DNA of 64,000 nt from Tyto alba (lineage: Eukaryota; Chordata; Aves; Strigiformes; Tytonidae), in the NCBI RefSeq assembly GCF_018691265.1, contig NW_024881300.1:62001-126000 (forward strand). The letters run 5' to 3'. The stretch's first letter is position 1. Every line of letters begins with the position of its first letter. The notes beneath the pieces were generated by a model. That model worked only from the letters and a program-made list of their open reading frames with translations, was not told the DNA's origin and searched no databases. Shown one piece after another: positions 53,512 through 63,499 of this stretch. Position numbers and translations under genes: made by a program.

Positions 53512-53944
53512 AGTGTGCTTCTTGCTCGGAACAATGTAACCACTTCTTAGAAACTCCGCCTTGAGCTGATGCAACCTCTGCTGAGAACAGCCCGCTGAAA
53601 GACAAAATCCCGCCACTTCCAAAAGATCCAATAGTACAACAGCGCGCCAAGAGGCAGAGACCTCCAGACTTTCAAAGGACCCAACAAGGGACGGACATGT
53701 ACCCCAGCAACTCGAATGATCCAACGGAGGAAGAGCAGGACGACTGTCTGGTAAATGGGGATTGGTCAAGACGCAGGTACAGGAGTATAAAAGGCACTGC
53801 TGTTAGAACTCGGGGTGCGTGTGGCAGAGCTGAGACTCCCCACGCGCCCAGCGCTGCTTTGCTTATTGCTTCTCACCCTAAGTTGATTGAACCCAAATAA
53901 AATTGTATGCTTGTTATGAGATTGGACTTCAGTCAATTATAACA
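53512..53944 (+). mobile_element. Solo LTR, 5-bp target duplication AGATG
   Basis: 433 bp with TATAAAA (about 53788), a CGCCCAGCGCTG motif (about 53846) and AATAAAA (about 53896), ending TTATAACA. AGATG lies at 53507-53511 and 53945-53949. The CCCAGCGCTG block behind the TATA box is shared with the nested LTR at 21368. The first bases are AG rather than TG, which lowers confidence in the exact left edge. Confidence 0.6.
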
Positions 53945-53949
53945 AGATG

Positions 53950-54921
53950 TTTGATAGAGTTGGTGCAGGATGAGTGTTCAGGCAACTGTTTCTCCTCCAA
54001 TTACACTGATTTCGTTATTTTCTTGCTCACTTAAGACTGATTATTTTATCTCCTGCCATTATCACAGAACAGCTTTTTCTCTGACTGAATCTTGTTATTG
54101 ATCCAACTTGAAAGAATAATTTTGATAGTCTATGTATTTTGTATAATCTTTCTTTGACTGAAGTTAGGAATGTTAATCCATGTGTCATTTCAAGATTGCA
54201 TTGAAAGTGTTTCTCTCCACCTATATCCTTATCCCTATGTAACCTTAATGATGTGTAGCTACTACACTGCAGCAACTCTCTCTCCTACTTTTCCAGTTGA
54301 CTAATAGCCCCGTGCCCCAAACTGCGGATGTCCCCAGGTGCCAGGGAGGTCAGCAAAAGTGGCCGGGCACACAGCATGCCATAGGAAATGTTTCACAGCT
54401 CAGAGGGAGAAACCGTTCTGGGAGCAAGTCAGGACACTTTGTTTCCTATGAATTCATATTTTTAGGCAAAGCTTCTGTATCCATTATTGTCAGCTTTTTC
54501 TTCTACCTGACTCCCTGTTAGTGTAAAATTTGTACAAACTTTAGCATCATTTGAGTCTCAACTTCTCTTTCAGTCTGGTTGGAATCAGATGACAGATTTT
54601 AAGATAAGCAGGTAGGAAATGCCAGGGCATGCACCATACGCCATGATCACACAAGCTTTGCTTCCAAACTGAGCTAAAAATGACTGCTGAAGGATAATGA
54701 GACATAATTACAAATCTGAGTGAGAGCTGTCTGCACTGTTTCACTATGAAGGTGGTTACTGCTAATGCACGACTATTTGTCTATAATGTGGATACTATTA
54801 ACAGGAAACTTCCTGTAGCAAACTACAGCTAAACTATGCATTCACTGAGAATTCCGATGAGTGTGTTTTTCGATTGTTCAATATAATCTACCATCAAGGT
54901 AATTTGGCTTTTTTTCTGCAA
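53950..54921. other. Non-coding region
   Basis: AT-rich, with no gene or repeat recognised. Confidence 0.5.
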
Positions 54922-54926
54922 GTCAT

Positions 54927-55988
54927 TGTCGTGGTTTGGGCCTGGTTGGCAGCCAACCACAACGCAACAGCTCTCTCTCCCTTCTCCTCCAGCAATGGGA
55001 AGGGGCAGAGAGCCAGGCTTGGGGTTCGAGATAGGACTGGGATGGGGGAAAATTCCCCTTTATGATCACGAGCAAAAGGCAGACTCGTTAGGAGAGGAAA
55101 AAAAGAACAGACATTTATTACAGACACTAACAACACATAACAGAGTAGGATAGTAGAAGCATTGCCACATCTTGAGAACACCTTCCCCCCACCCCTCCCT
55201 TCTCCCCGGGCTCAGCTCTGCTCCCAATATCTCTACGTCCTCCCCCAGTGGCTCAGGGGCAGGGAATGGGGGGTGCAGGCAGGGATGCCACTTCAGTGAG
55301 GGGAGTGTCCGAAACTTGTTCCTCCTGCTCCATCGTGGTCCCCCCCTCTCACAGGAGACAGTCCTCCACAAACTTTCTCCAACATGAGCTCCTCCCATGG
55401 GCCGCAGCGTTCCCCACACTGCTCCATCATGGGTCACTAACTACCTCCGACTGGATTCCCTCCCACGGCTGCAGCCCTTCCCGAGCTGCTCCAGTGTGGG
55501 ACTCCCCCGCATGCTGCAATCCTCCCAGCACTGAATTACAGCAGCGGGGCTGCCTTTTCCCATGAGACCCCGGCCTTCTTCGGGCACAGCACCTTGATTA
55601 TACCAAGCAGAAGCCACAGGCCATAAATCAGTGTCTGCTCCACCGTAGATCTCCATGGGTGGCGGGGGGGGCCACCCTGCCGTCTCACCACAGGATACAG
55701 GGGGGTCTCTGCTCCGGCACACCTCCCCCCTCCTTTCTTCCTCCGTTCCTCCACTGACCTTGGTGTTCATGCAGCTGCAGCAACTCCTCCTCACAAGTCT
55801 GACTGCCCGTCACCACATTCCTTCTTAAATACGTTATCGCAGAGGCGCAGCTGATGGGCTCAATTTCCCAAACAGAAGTGGAGCTGACGTGGAGCTGGGG
55901 GAGCTTCAAGAAGCTTCTCACAGGGGGCTGCCCCGATAGCCCCCTCCCCTGCCACCAAAAAACTCCACCACTCATTCAACCCAGGACA
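54927..55988 (-). mobile_element. ERVL-like solo LTR, 5-bp target duplication GTCAT
   Basis: The 1062-bp element has plus-strand ends TGTCGTGGTTTGGG and AACCCAGGACA, flanked by GTCAT at 54922-54926 and 55989-55993. The plus strand shows TTTAAT/TTTATT poly(A)-like complements near 55115 and TTAAATACG near 55825, so the LTR points left. It is the complete relative of 33655-34610. Confidence 0.88.
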
Positions 55989-55993
55989 GTCAT

Positions 55994-57540
55994 TAGCATA
56001 ATAAATTGCTTAATATGCATCTTTTATTGTGAACTAATTCATCCTTTGAGGGGAAAAAAAAGGCAATCACTAGTGTGAAATCCTAATTTAAAATATGCTT
56101 GGGAGCATATTTGGCAAGATAATGCTGATGAAAGTGAGAATTTGAAATCCAGCTAAACCAAAAATCATTTGCTTAGCTGTAGCATTTACAATAAATAAGC
56201 ATATTCCTTATAAACTGCCTTGTTACATTGTTCAAGTAATGAACAGATTCATTTTTCAGGTTCAATATCATGACCTCGTGGCACTTGTTGAACTGTTTTT
56301 CTCATACGTCTTTGTCTTGTCCGTCTGCATAAATCTGATCTTAAACGAGAGGAGCAGTGAGGCTGTGACTTTGCATACGGCCTCTGTTCTGCTGGGCAGT
56401 TCCGTCATCTTTATCAAATATACTCATACCAATTAAAAGTAAGCAACAGCGGTAAGACTGAACCAATATTTGATCACCCCTACAATTGGCAGTGCATTAC
56501 TGTAACTAATAAGAAGCCTTTCCTCCTCTGTTAATCATACCTTCCGCCTTCAAAAGCTCAGCTGAGCAGCACTATCTAATGGAATACGTAATAACTCAAT
56601 CACAGGGAGAGAGCTATCTCCTCAGCTGCTCTGCAGCATCTGTCACTACGTTTGTTTGATATTTGAAAATGTAAGAATACATTATAAGTGGTTGAGATAT
56701 CTCATGAAAGAAATCATCATGTACAAAGCTGTTAGAGCTTGTAAATAGAAGTTTCTTCTAAAGTGATCCCTGTCCTGCATTCCCTACCGAAGAGGGAATT
56801 AACATGTGTGGAAAGGCTATTTTAGCTCTTCAATTGAATGCTTCTTCCTGGGGGATTGTTCGTAATTCCGCACCCAAAGACACTCTCTTCTAGAAGAGGA
56901 CAAAAAATATTTCGATGCACCAGAGAAAACTGTTCTTCATCCATTCTTATTTTTAAAAAAATTCTGCACAAAATCTTGCTTTTTACTTAACTCTTCAGCA
57001 GTAATTTCTGTCACATAATAACCATCTCATTACCCCATCACATACCTAAAAAGCCCATGAAACTCCAGTGCTTCAAGTTCCAGTTCATGCCACCTTTTCA
57101 AGTATAAAAAGGTGTGTGCTTCCTGATGTGTCTGCTTTTGAAAATATATCAAAACACAGGTCATATGCCCAGGACAATTAGCAGTTTCTCATCCTGCCAG
57201 GCCTAATACTGTATAAAGAAACACTACGCACACTGCAGACTGCACCAGGTACTTTTAACGCTATTCACATTCCTCTCCAGATGTCTGGGCGCTATGAAAT
57301 AATAAACCTTTTATTTCTTTTGTCTTCCAAGAGGAAGAAAAGTCCTCTTTATTAATAGCTTTCTTTTAAACAAAAAGTTCTTTAAAAATGTTACCTGCAT
57401 AGATAACAATCTCTCATTTGAAATACAAAAAAAAAAAAAAAAAAAAGGCTACTTTTCCTTCTAATACTCCCTTCCAAATTCCCCCCAAAAGCAGCAGAAA
57501 GGGTTTCAATAAAAATATTACCTTTCCACTGGTATATCAA
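55994..57540. other. AT-rich non-coding region
   Basis: No gene is recognised. An A run lies at 57427-57446. This is the last AT-rich stretch before the GC-rich right end. Confidence 0.5.
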
Positions 57541-57550
57541 TCCGCCTATC

Positions 57551-57800
57551 TCTGCTTCCTTTCACTGGGAACACAAAAACACTAATCAGAGCCAGAATAA
57601 GCGTTTTTAGGCCCACAGCGAAAACTTCTCACAGAAAGCACCTACATGGACGATCGTCGCTGTGCAGCACTGTTTCCTCCAAACTACCATGCTGCACATG
57701 GCAATCCCTGTCTAGCTGCTTCCTTTCACTGGGAACACACAAATCTTCAGCAGAGCCAGAATAGCACTTTTAGGCCCACAGCAAAAACTTCTCACCGAAA
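57551..57800 (+). repeat. Direct repeat of about 85 bp
   Basis: CTGCTTCCTTTCACTGGGAACACA...AACTTCTCAC occurs at about 57552-57636 and again at about 57716-57797, with the shared blocks AGCCAGAATA and TTTAGGCCCACAGC. The copies are about 164 bp apart start to start. Confidence 0.8.
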
Positions 57801-57925
57801 GAATGGAATGCTGGATAGACGATGGTGAAATGGGCAGATGACTGCTTTCGCAGAGTGATGGAGAGATGACTGGGTGGAGGGTGCAGGAATGAATGGTCCA
57901 GAAATGTGGAAAGAGGGATGATGAG

Positions 57926-58062
57926 GTGGATGGATGGATGGATGGATGGATGGATGGATGGATGGATGGATGGATGGATGGATGGATGGATGGATGGATG
58001 GATGGATGGATGGATGGATGGATGGATGGATGGATGGATGGATGGATGGACAGACAGACAGA
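57926..58062 (+). repeat. (TGGA)n microsatellite with a short (CAGA)n end
   Basis: About 31 almost perfect TGGA units (57926-58050) followed by three CAGA units. It gives long chance frames of repeating PSIH on the minus strand. Confidence 0.95.
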
Positions 58063-58330
58063 CACATGAATGACTAGAGAATTTGGTGGAGGGATGAATG
58101 GGTTGATAAATACATGGATGACTGGACAGAATGTTGTGCTGGGATCTGGCCTTCTTAATGGTTGGTTGGCTGGCTGAATGCGTTGCCTCAGGGGTGGAAG
58201 ATTGTTCATGCAAAATGTATGGTGAAGGGATGTTGGCCTGCGTGGATGAGTGGAGAAAGAGCCGGAGAGATGGATGTGTGATTTGATGGTTGGTTGGATT
58301 GGTTGAAGGCTGGGTGACTTGGTGACTGGC

Positions 58331-58412
58331 TGGATTGATGGATGGTTGGACAGATGGACGGATGGATGGTTGGACAGATGGATGGGTGGATGGACGGAGG
58401 GATGGATGGATG
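58331..58412 (+). repeat. Imperfect TGGA/TGGACAGA microsatellite
   Basis: Degenerate GGATGGTTGGACAGATGG-like units directly before the TNXB exon, which reach to within 40 bp of its acceptor. Confidence 0.85.
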
Positions 58413-58449
58413 GATGTTTATCTCCTGCTTTGTCACCTCTCTATTACAG

Positions 58450-58740
58450 CTCCAGCCGAGCCAGAGGAACCACCATTGCAGCCAACCCTGGGTGAGCTCA
58501 AGGCCTCCCACGTCCCCCCTGAGTCCGTGGAGCTGGAGTGGAGCATCCCCAAGGGCACCTTTGACTCCTTCACGGTGCAGTACCGGGATGCCCAAGGCCA
58601 GCCGCAGGTGCTGCCCGTGGATGGGGGTTCCCGCACGGTGACCGTGCCGGGGCTGTCCCCGTCGCGCCGCTACAAGTTCAACCTGTACGGGGCGTGGGGT
58701 CGGAAACGTCTGGGCCCCGTCTCCACTGACGCCGTCACAG
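58450..58740 (+). CDS. TNXB: Tenascin-X-like fibronectin type III exon (partial gene)
   Basis: Tenascin-X is a large secreted matrix glycoprotein built from EGF-like repeats, many fibronectin III domains and a fibrinogen-like end. This exon is 291 bp, bounded by CTATTACAG and GTGAGG, phase 1 at both ends, as is usual for single-domain FNIII exons. It encodes about 97 residues with the FNIII core Trp in VELEWSIP, Tyr in [10 protein letters not shown], the [12 protein letters not shown] block and [12 protein letters not shown], which is tenascin style. No further FNIII, EGF or fibrinogen exon is found in the 13 kb upstream or in the 450 bp downstream, so it stands alone. Its position next to CENPA favours TNXB over other tenascins. 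Confidence 0.82.
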
Positions 58741-59199
58741 GTGAGGGGGCACCTGCAGGTCCCATCCCATCCCCGTCCCCTTTGGGCTCTGGGTTTGGGT
58801 CACGGCAGGAGCTGGGACCGGGCCTGTGCTGGTGCTTGGGACGGTTGTGAAATGGGTTCCTCTTGTGTGCTGAGTGGGGGCTGGCCAGATGTTTGCGTGG
58901 GAGCGTTTGGAGGATTGGAAGGACAGATTGGTGGCAGGAGGGTTTGATCAAGGGACTCTTTGGTTGAACGAATGGAGCTGCGGATGGATGGGCAGAGGTT
59001 TGACTGGTTGGCTGGCTCAGTGGGTGGATGGATGGAGGGAAGCGGATGGATGGAGTGTTTCTTGAAGGGTCTGGGGGCGGATTTTGGGGTCTCCCAACGG
59101 GAGGTTTTGGGGGTTCGGGGGAGGTGTCAGGGTCTGGCAGGGGGGTGGGGGGCCGTTTTGGGGTGGTGTCGTCGTGTCCCCCCCCCCCCCCAACCTCAC
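58741..59199. other. G-rich intron or intergenic DNA after the TNXB exon
   Basis: Short ATGG-type repeats (about 59020-59060) and G-rich sequence. I find no CYP21 heme-loop exon and no end of TNXB here. Confidence 0.5.
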
Positions 59200-59340
59200 C
59201 GCGCCCCCCATGCGCATGCGCAGGACGGGCCCGCGCTGGAGCGCGAGGTGCAGCAGCCCCATGCGCCGGCCCTGCCCCTCGGCCCCGCCTCCCGCGCCTC
59301 GCCCCGCCCCCAGCCCCGCCAGCACCAGCGCGGCCGCCAT
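59200..59340 (-). CDS. Possible CYP21 first exon
   Basis: On the minus strand an ATG in a good context (GCGATGGCG, ATG at 59340-59338) opens 47 codons to a GTGAGG donor at 59199. It begins with a short hydrophobic run (MAAALVLAGLGAG) and ends LALQRGPVLRMRMGGA, like the GPxxRLxLG block that closes exon 1 of many P450 genes. It is CpG-rich. Its place between TNXB and CENPA, on the strand opposite TNXB, is where CYP21 is expected. The usual proline-rich hinge is missing and no other P450 exon is seen, so this is a remnant or a chance frame in a CpG island. Confidence 0.35.
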
Positions 59341-59439
59341 CGCTGGGAGGGGGGGTGGGTGTGTGCACCCCGGAGGAGCCCCTATATTGGGGGGGCACCC
59401 CAAGCCCCGCCCCAATGAAGCCACGTCCCCCCCATAGGC

Positions 59440-60060
59440 GGCAGCTGGGGGTGCTGGGAACACACGTTTATTGGGGGGCTGCAGTGGCTGGGGGGGTCCC
59501 CAATAAATGGGGGGACCTTGGGGGGCCCCTCATTGGGGGGAGGGGGAAATCACCATGGCTGGGGGTAATTGGGGGGCAGGACCTTGCAGGGGTCCCCATT
59601 AAGGTGGGGGGGTCCCCAAAAGAAGGGGACCTAATAAGGTCCTCAACATTTGGGGGGGGTCCCCATTATGCTGGGGGGTCCTCAAGGCTGGGGGAGTCCC
59701 TAAAAGGGTGGGGACCCGTGGGGGTCTCTGGGGTCGATATTGGGGTGCAGGGTCCCCATCATAGGTGGTTTTGGGGTGGGACCCTGAGAGCGATATTGGG
59801 GTGCAGGGTCCCCATGGCTGGGGGTTTTGGGGTGGGATCCCGGGGGGGGATCCCCAATAGGGTCCTCAAGGGTTAGGAGGGGGTTCCCATTAAGGTGGGG
59901 GATCCCCAAGAGTTGGAGGGGGGTGTGTGTCCCTAAAAGGGTGGGGACCCGTGAGGGTCTCTGGGGGTGATATTGGGGTGCAGGGTCCCCATGGCTGGGG
60001 GTTTTGGGGTGGAATCCCGGGGGGGGGGTCCCCAATAGGGTCCTCAATGTTTGGGGTGGG
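59440..60060 (+). repeat. G-rich minisatellite with duplicated blocks
   Basis: Blocks such as GATATTGGGGTGCAGGGTCC recur at about 59737, 59791 and 59969. The larger unit from CCCTAAAAGGGTGGGGACCC (about 59698) repeats at about 59931. Nearly every line has several runs of four or more G. Confidence 0.8.
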
Positions 60061-60075
60061 GGAATCCCTAATAAA

Positions 60076-60080
<5 letters not shown>

Positions 60081-60118
<38 letters not shown>
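60081..60118 (+). repeat. (CA)n microsatellite
   Basis: About 19 uninterrupted CA units. Confidence 0.95.
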
Positions 60119-60122
<4 letters not shown>

Positions 60123-60259
60123 CAGGGTGTTTCTGTAGCGGGCATGTGCCCCAGGGGAAGGGATTGGGGGGGGGGGGTGTTGTTCAAGGGGGGGTTTCGG
60201 TGACTGGGTGGGGGAGGTGACCCCCCCAAGAGGTTTATCTTTTTTTTGGGGGGCGCCCC

Positions 60260-63004
60260 TCAGGCCAGGCCCCCCTCGAAGCCGCGCAGGCGCCGGGCCA
60301 GCTGCAGGTCCTTGGGGTAGAGGGTGACGCGCCGGGCATGCAGTGAGCAGAGCGAGGCGTCCTCCAGCAGCCGCACCATGAACGCCTCTGCTGCCTGCGC
60401 CCACCCCCCCAAAAAAAACAACAAACAACTCAGGGCCCCCCCCCCCCCCCCCCAAAATCCAACACCCCCCCCCTCCCTTTGGGGACACCCCTGGGGGGCA
60501 GGGATACCTCCCTCCAAAGCCAGACCCCTCTCACCACCCACGGAACCCCCCTCAGCACCCAGAGGAACCCCCCTCTAATACCCACCCCCCCCAGCACCCA
60601 TAGAACCCCCCCCCAAACCCATCCCAGCACCCATGGCCCCCCCAGCACCCTGGAGACACACAGATGTTCCTCCCAGCTCCCATAAGGGATCCCCCCCCAC
60701 CAGACACCCCCCCAAACACCCATAGGACACCCTCAAACCCATCTGAGCACCTATGGGACCCCCCCCCAGCACCCACAGGACACCCTCATCACCCATAGGA
60801 TGCCCCTCCCAGCACCCATAGGACACCCTCATCACCCATAGGATGCCCCTCCCAGCACCCATAAGCCCCCCAGATGAACCCACAGATGCGCCTCCCCTCG
60901 GCACCCATAGAACCTCCCCAATCTCCTCCTATCACCCACAGAACCCCCTCAAACCCATCCCAGCACCCATGGGCCCCCCCAGCACCCTGCAGACACCCCC
61001 ACACCCCCTCAAATGATCCCTCCAGCACCCATATGGGACGCCCCCACCAGACTCCCCCCCCCAAGCACCCATAGGACCCCCCAGGCCCCCTCCAGCACCC
61101 ATAGGACCCCCCCTGCACACATAGGACCCCCCCAAATGAACCCCCAGCACCCATGGGCCCCCCCAGCACCCATAAGCACCCCCAGTAAGCACCCCCAGAT
61201 GTTCCCCCCCAGCACCCACAGAATTCCCCCACACCCTTCCTATCTCCCATAGAACCCCCCAGACCCGCCCCCCCAGCACCCATGGGCTCCCCCCAGCACC
61301 CATAGGACCCTCCCAGCACCCATAAGCCCCCTCAGATCAACCCCCAGCATCCGAGGCCTCCCCTCCCTCAGCACCCATAGAACCCTCCCAGACCCCTCCC
61401 AGCACCCAATACCTCCCCCAGCACCCATAGGACCCTCCCAGATCCCTCCCAGCACCCATAGGACCCCCCCCAAATGAACCCCCAGCACCCATGAGCCTCC
61501 CCCAGCACCCACAGGACCCCCCCCCAGCACCCACGGGCCCCCCCAGCACCCACCTCCTGCAGGGCCACCAGCGCCATCCGCTGCCACCGATAATCCACCC
61601 CCCGGGTAAACATGAGGCAGATCTCCCGCACCTGGGGACACGGGGACACCCCAAGTGACACCGTGGGGATACCCCAGGTGGGGGGACAACCCCATGGTGG
61701 GGGGAGGGGGGGAGGGAGGGAGTACCCTGGGGACAGCCCGAGCATGGGGACACCCTGGGGTGTCACCTTAGGGACACCTGGGGACACCCCACCCCAGGGC
61801 GAGGGACAGCAGGGATGTGGGGGACACCTTTAGGGACATTTTGGGGACCCCCCCACGCCAGGGCAAGGGACACCAGAGATGTGGGGGGCACCTTGGGGAC
61901 ATTTTGGGGACACGCTGGGGACACGTTGGGGCCCCCCACCCCAGGGCGAGGGACAGCAGGGATGTGGGGGGCACCTTGGGGACATTTTGGGGACCCCCCC
62001 ACGCCAGGGCAAGGGACACCAGAGATGTGGGGGGCACCTTGGGGACATTTTGGGGACACGTTGGGGACATGTTGGGGCCCCCCACCCCAGGGCGAGGGAC
62101 AGCAGGGATGTGGGGGGCACCTTGGGGACATTTTGCGGACCCCCTGGGCATGGGGACAGTGCCCCTCTGGGGGGAGGGGCACAGGGGACAGCCCGTACCC
62201 CCCAGGGACTGTGGTGGTGGGGGGACGGGGACACCCCAAGGACATTGGGAGGCGGACAAGGCCACTGCGTCACCGAGGAGAGGGGGAGGGGACAAGGCCA
62301 GAGGGAGGGGACCCACGTCATCGCAGGGGCCAAGGACATTGGGGGGCTGGGGGAGGTGGGGGACCCGGGGGGTGTTTGGGGGTGCCTGGGGGATTCCGGG
62401 GGGGGTTTTGGGAGGTTTGGGGGTGCTGGGGGGGGGGTTGGGGGTCCTGGAGGGGATCTGGGGGGGGTTTAGGGGTGCCAAGGGGGTGTGGGGGGGTTGG
62501 TTTGGGGTGTCCCCCACGGGGGTTTGGGGGTGTCTCCGCAGGGATGGGTTTTGGGGTGCCCAGGGAAGTGGGTGCGGGTTGGGTGTCGCCTGAGGGGGGA
62601 GCGGGTTTTGGGGTGCCCCCAGGGTGGGTTTTAGGGTTCCCCAGGGTGGTTTTGGGGTGCCCAGGCAGGTGGGTGGGTTTTGGGGGTCCCTAGTGGTGCT
62701 TTTGGGGTGCCCCCGGGGTTGTTTTGGGGCACCCAGGAAGGTGGTTGGTTTTGGGGTCCCCCCTGGGGTGGGTTTTGGGTTCCGCTGGGAATTGATTTTG
62801 GGGTTCCCCCAGGGTGGTTCTGGGGTGCTCAGGCGGGCAGATGAGTTTTGGGGACCCCCAGGGAGGTTTTGGTGTCCCCCCGGGGTGGGTGTTGGGGCTC
62901 ACCAGGCGGGCGAAGGGCCCGGGGCGCAGGAGCAGGTGGGTGCTGCTCTGGTACCTGCGGATCTCCTGCAGCACCCGCTGGCTGGGGCGAAACCCTCGGG
63001 ACAT
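60260..63004 (-). CDS. CENPA: CENP-A, centromeric histone H3 variant (histone fold; N-terminal tail exon not found)
   Basis: CENP-A replaces histone H3 in centromeric nucleosomes and marks where kinetochores form. Three minus-strand exons encode the fold. Exon a ends at 62903 (donor GTGAGC) and is open back to an ATG at 63004-63002 or an acceptor near 62998; it encodes [20 protein letters not shown]...FARL (alpha-N and alpha-1). Exon b is 61631-61554 (78 bp, acceptor CCCCAG, donor GTGGGT) and encodes [17 protein letters not shown]...ALQE (loop 1 and the start of alpha-2, the part of the CENP-A targeting domain with the insertion typical of CENP-A). Exon c is 60394-60260 and encodes [39 protein letters not shown] and EGGLA, then TGA. 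All joins are in phase 0. The variable tail exon is probably upstream beyond or within the G-rich DNA. Introns are tandem repeats. I see no break. Confidence 0.9.
60520..61550 (-). repeat. CENPA intron minisatellite, C-rich on plus
   Basis: About 1 kb of variable units around CCCCAGCACCCATAGGACCC fills the intron between exons b and c. On the CENPA-sense strand it is G-rich (GGGTCCTATGGGTGCTGGGG). Unit lengths vary, which yields long glycine-rich chance frames on the minus strand. Confidence 0.9.
61803..62140 (+). repeat. Higher-order tandem repeat, period about 146 bp
   Basis: Two alternating monomers, marked GGGACAGCAGGGATGTGG (61803, 61950, 62096) and GGGACACCAGAGATGTGG (61867, 62013), alternate with spacings of 64, 83, 63 and 83 bp. 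This makes a dimeric unit of 146-147 bp within the CENPA intron between exons a and b. Confidence 0.9.
62340..62890 (+). repeat. G-rich repeat with GGGGTTTTGGGG-like units
   Basis: Irregular units of TTTTGGGGTGCCCCCAGGGT type occupy the rest of this CENPA intron. Many segments could form G-quadruplexes. No coding exon is seen apart from the one at 62903 on the other strand. Confidence 0.8.
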
Positions 63005-63480
63005 GGGGGACAGGGACAGGGTCAGGGGGGATGGGGAGGGGAATGGGGAAATGGGGGGAGGGGACAGGGACAGGGTCAGGGGGGATGGGGAGGGGAAATG
63101 GGGGGACATGGGTGGACAGGGACAGTGTCGGGGGGGAGGGGGGAGGACATGGGGGGACAGGGACAGCTTCGGGGGGGGCGGGGGGGGATGGAGGGGGGAC
63201 GGGGGGGACAGGGGGAGACAGGGACAGCGTCGGGGGGGACAGGGGGGACACGGGGGAACAGGGACAGCATTGGGGGGTGACAGGGCGGGTGGGACGGGGG
63301 GGGACAGGGACAGTGTTGGGGGGGTCACAACAGTGGGACATGGAGGGGGACAGGTGTGACAGGGACAGTGTTGGGGGGGACACCAATGGGGTATGGGGGG
63401 GGGACAGGGACAGCGTCAGTGGGGCTGGCACTGGGGGAGGGCTATGACAGGGGGTGACACCAAGGGGACACGGAGGGGGG
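63005..63480 (+). repeat. GGGACAGGGACAG-type minisatellite
   Basis: Irregular units of GGGGGACAGGGACAGCGTCG upstream (in the CENPA sense) of exon a. No exon for the CENP-A tail is evident. Confidence 0.85.
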
Positions 63481-63499
63481 GGGCAGGGGGGACTCAGGG

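Noticed and set aside
53278..53769. 163-codon minus-strand frame
   Set aside because: It is antisense to the Cys-rich frame and runs through the LTR edge. It has no recognisable domain.
57712..58209. Minus-strand frame with repeating PSIH
   Set aside because: It is the translation of a (TGGA)n microsatellite. There is no start context, splice sites or non-repeat domain.
60552..61319. Glycine/cysteine/tryptophan-rich minus-strand frames (keratin-like look)
   Set aside because: They are a translation of the CENPA intron minisatellite. No feather-keratin motif is present.
61768..62693. Long proline- or glycine-rich frames on both strands
   Set aside because: They are produced by G-rich minisatellites with few stop triplets, open in several frames on both strands, and change with repeat number.
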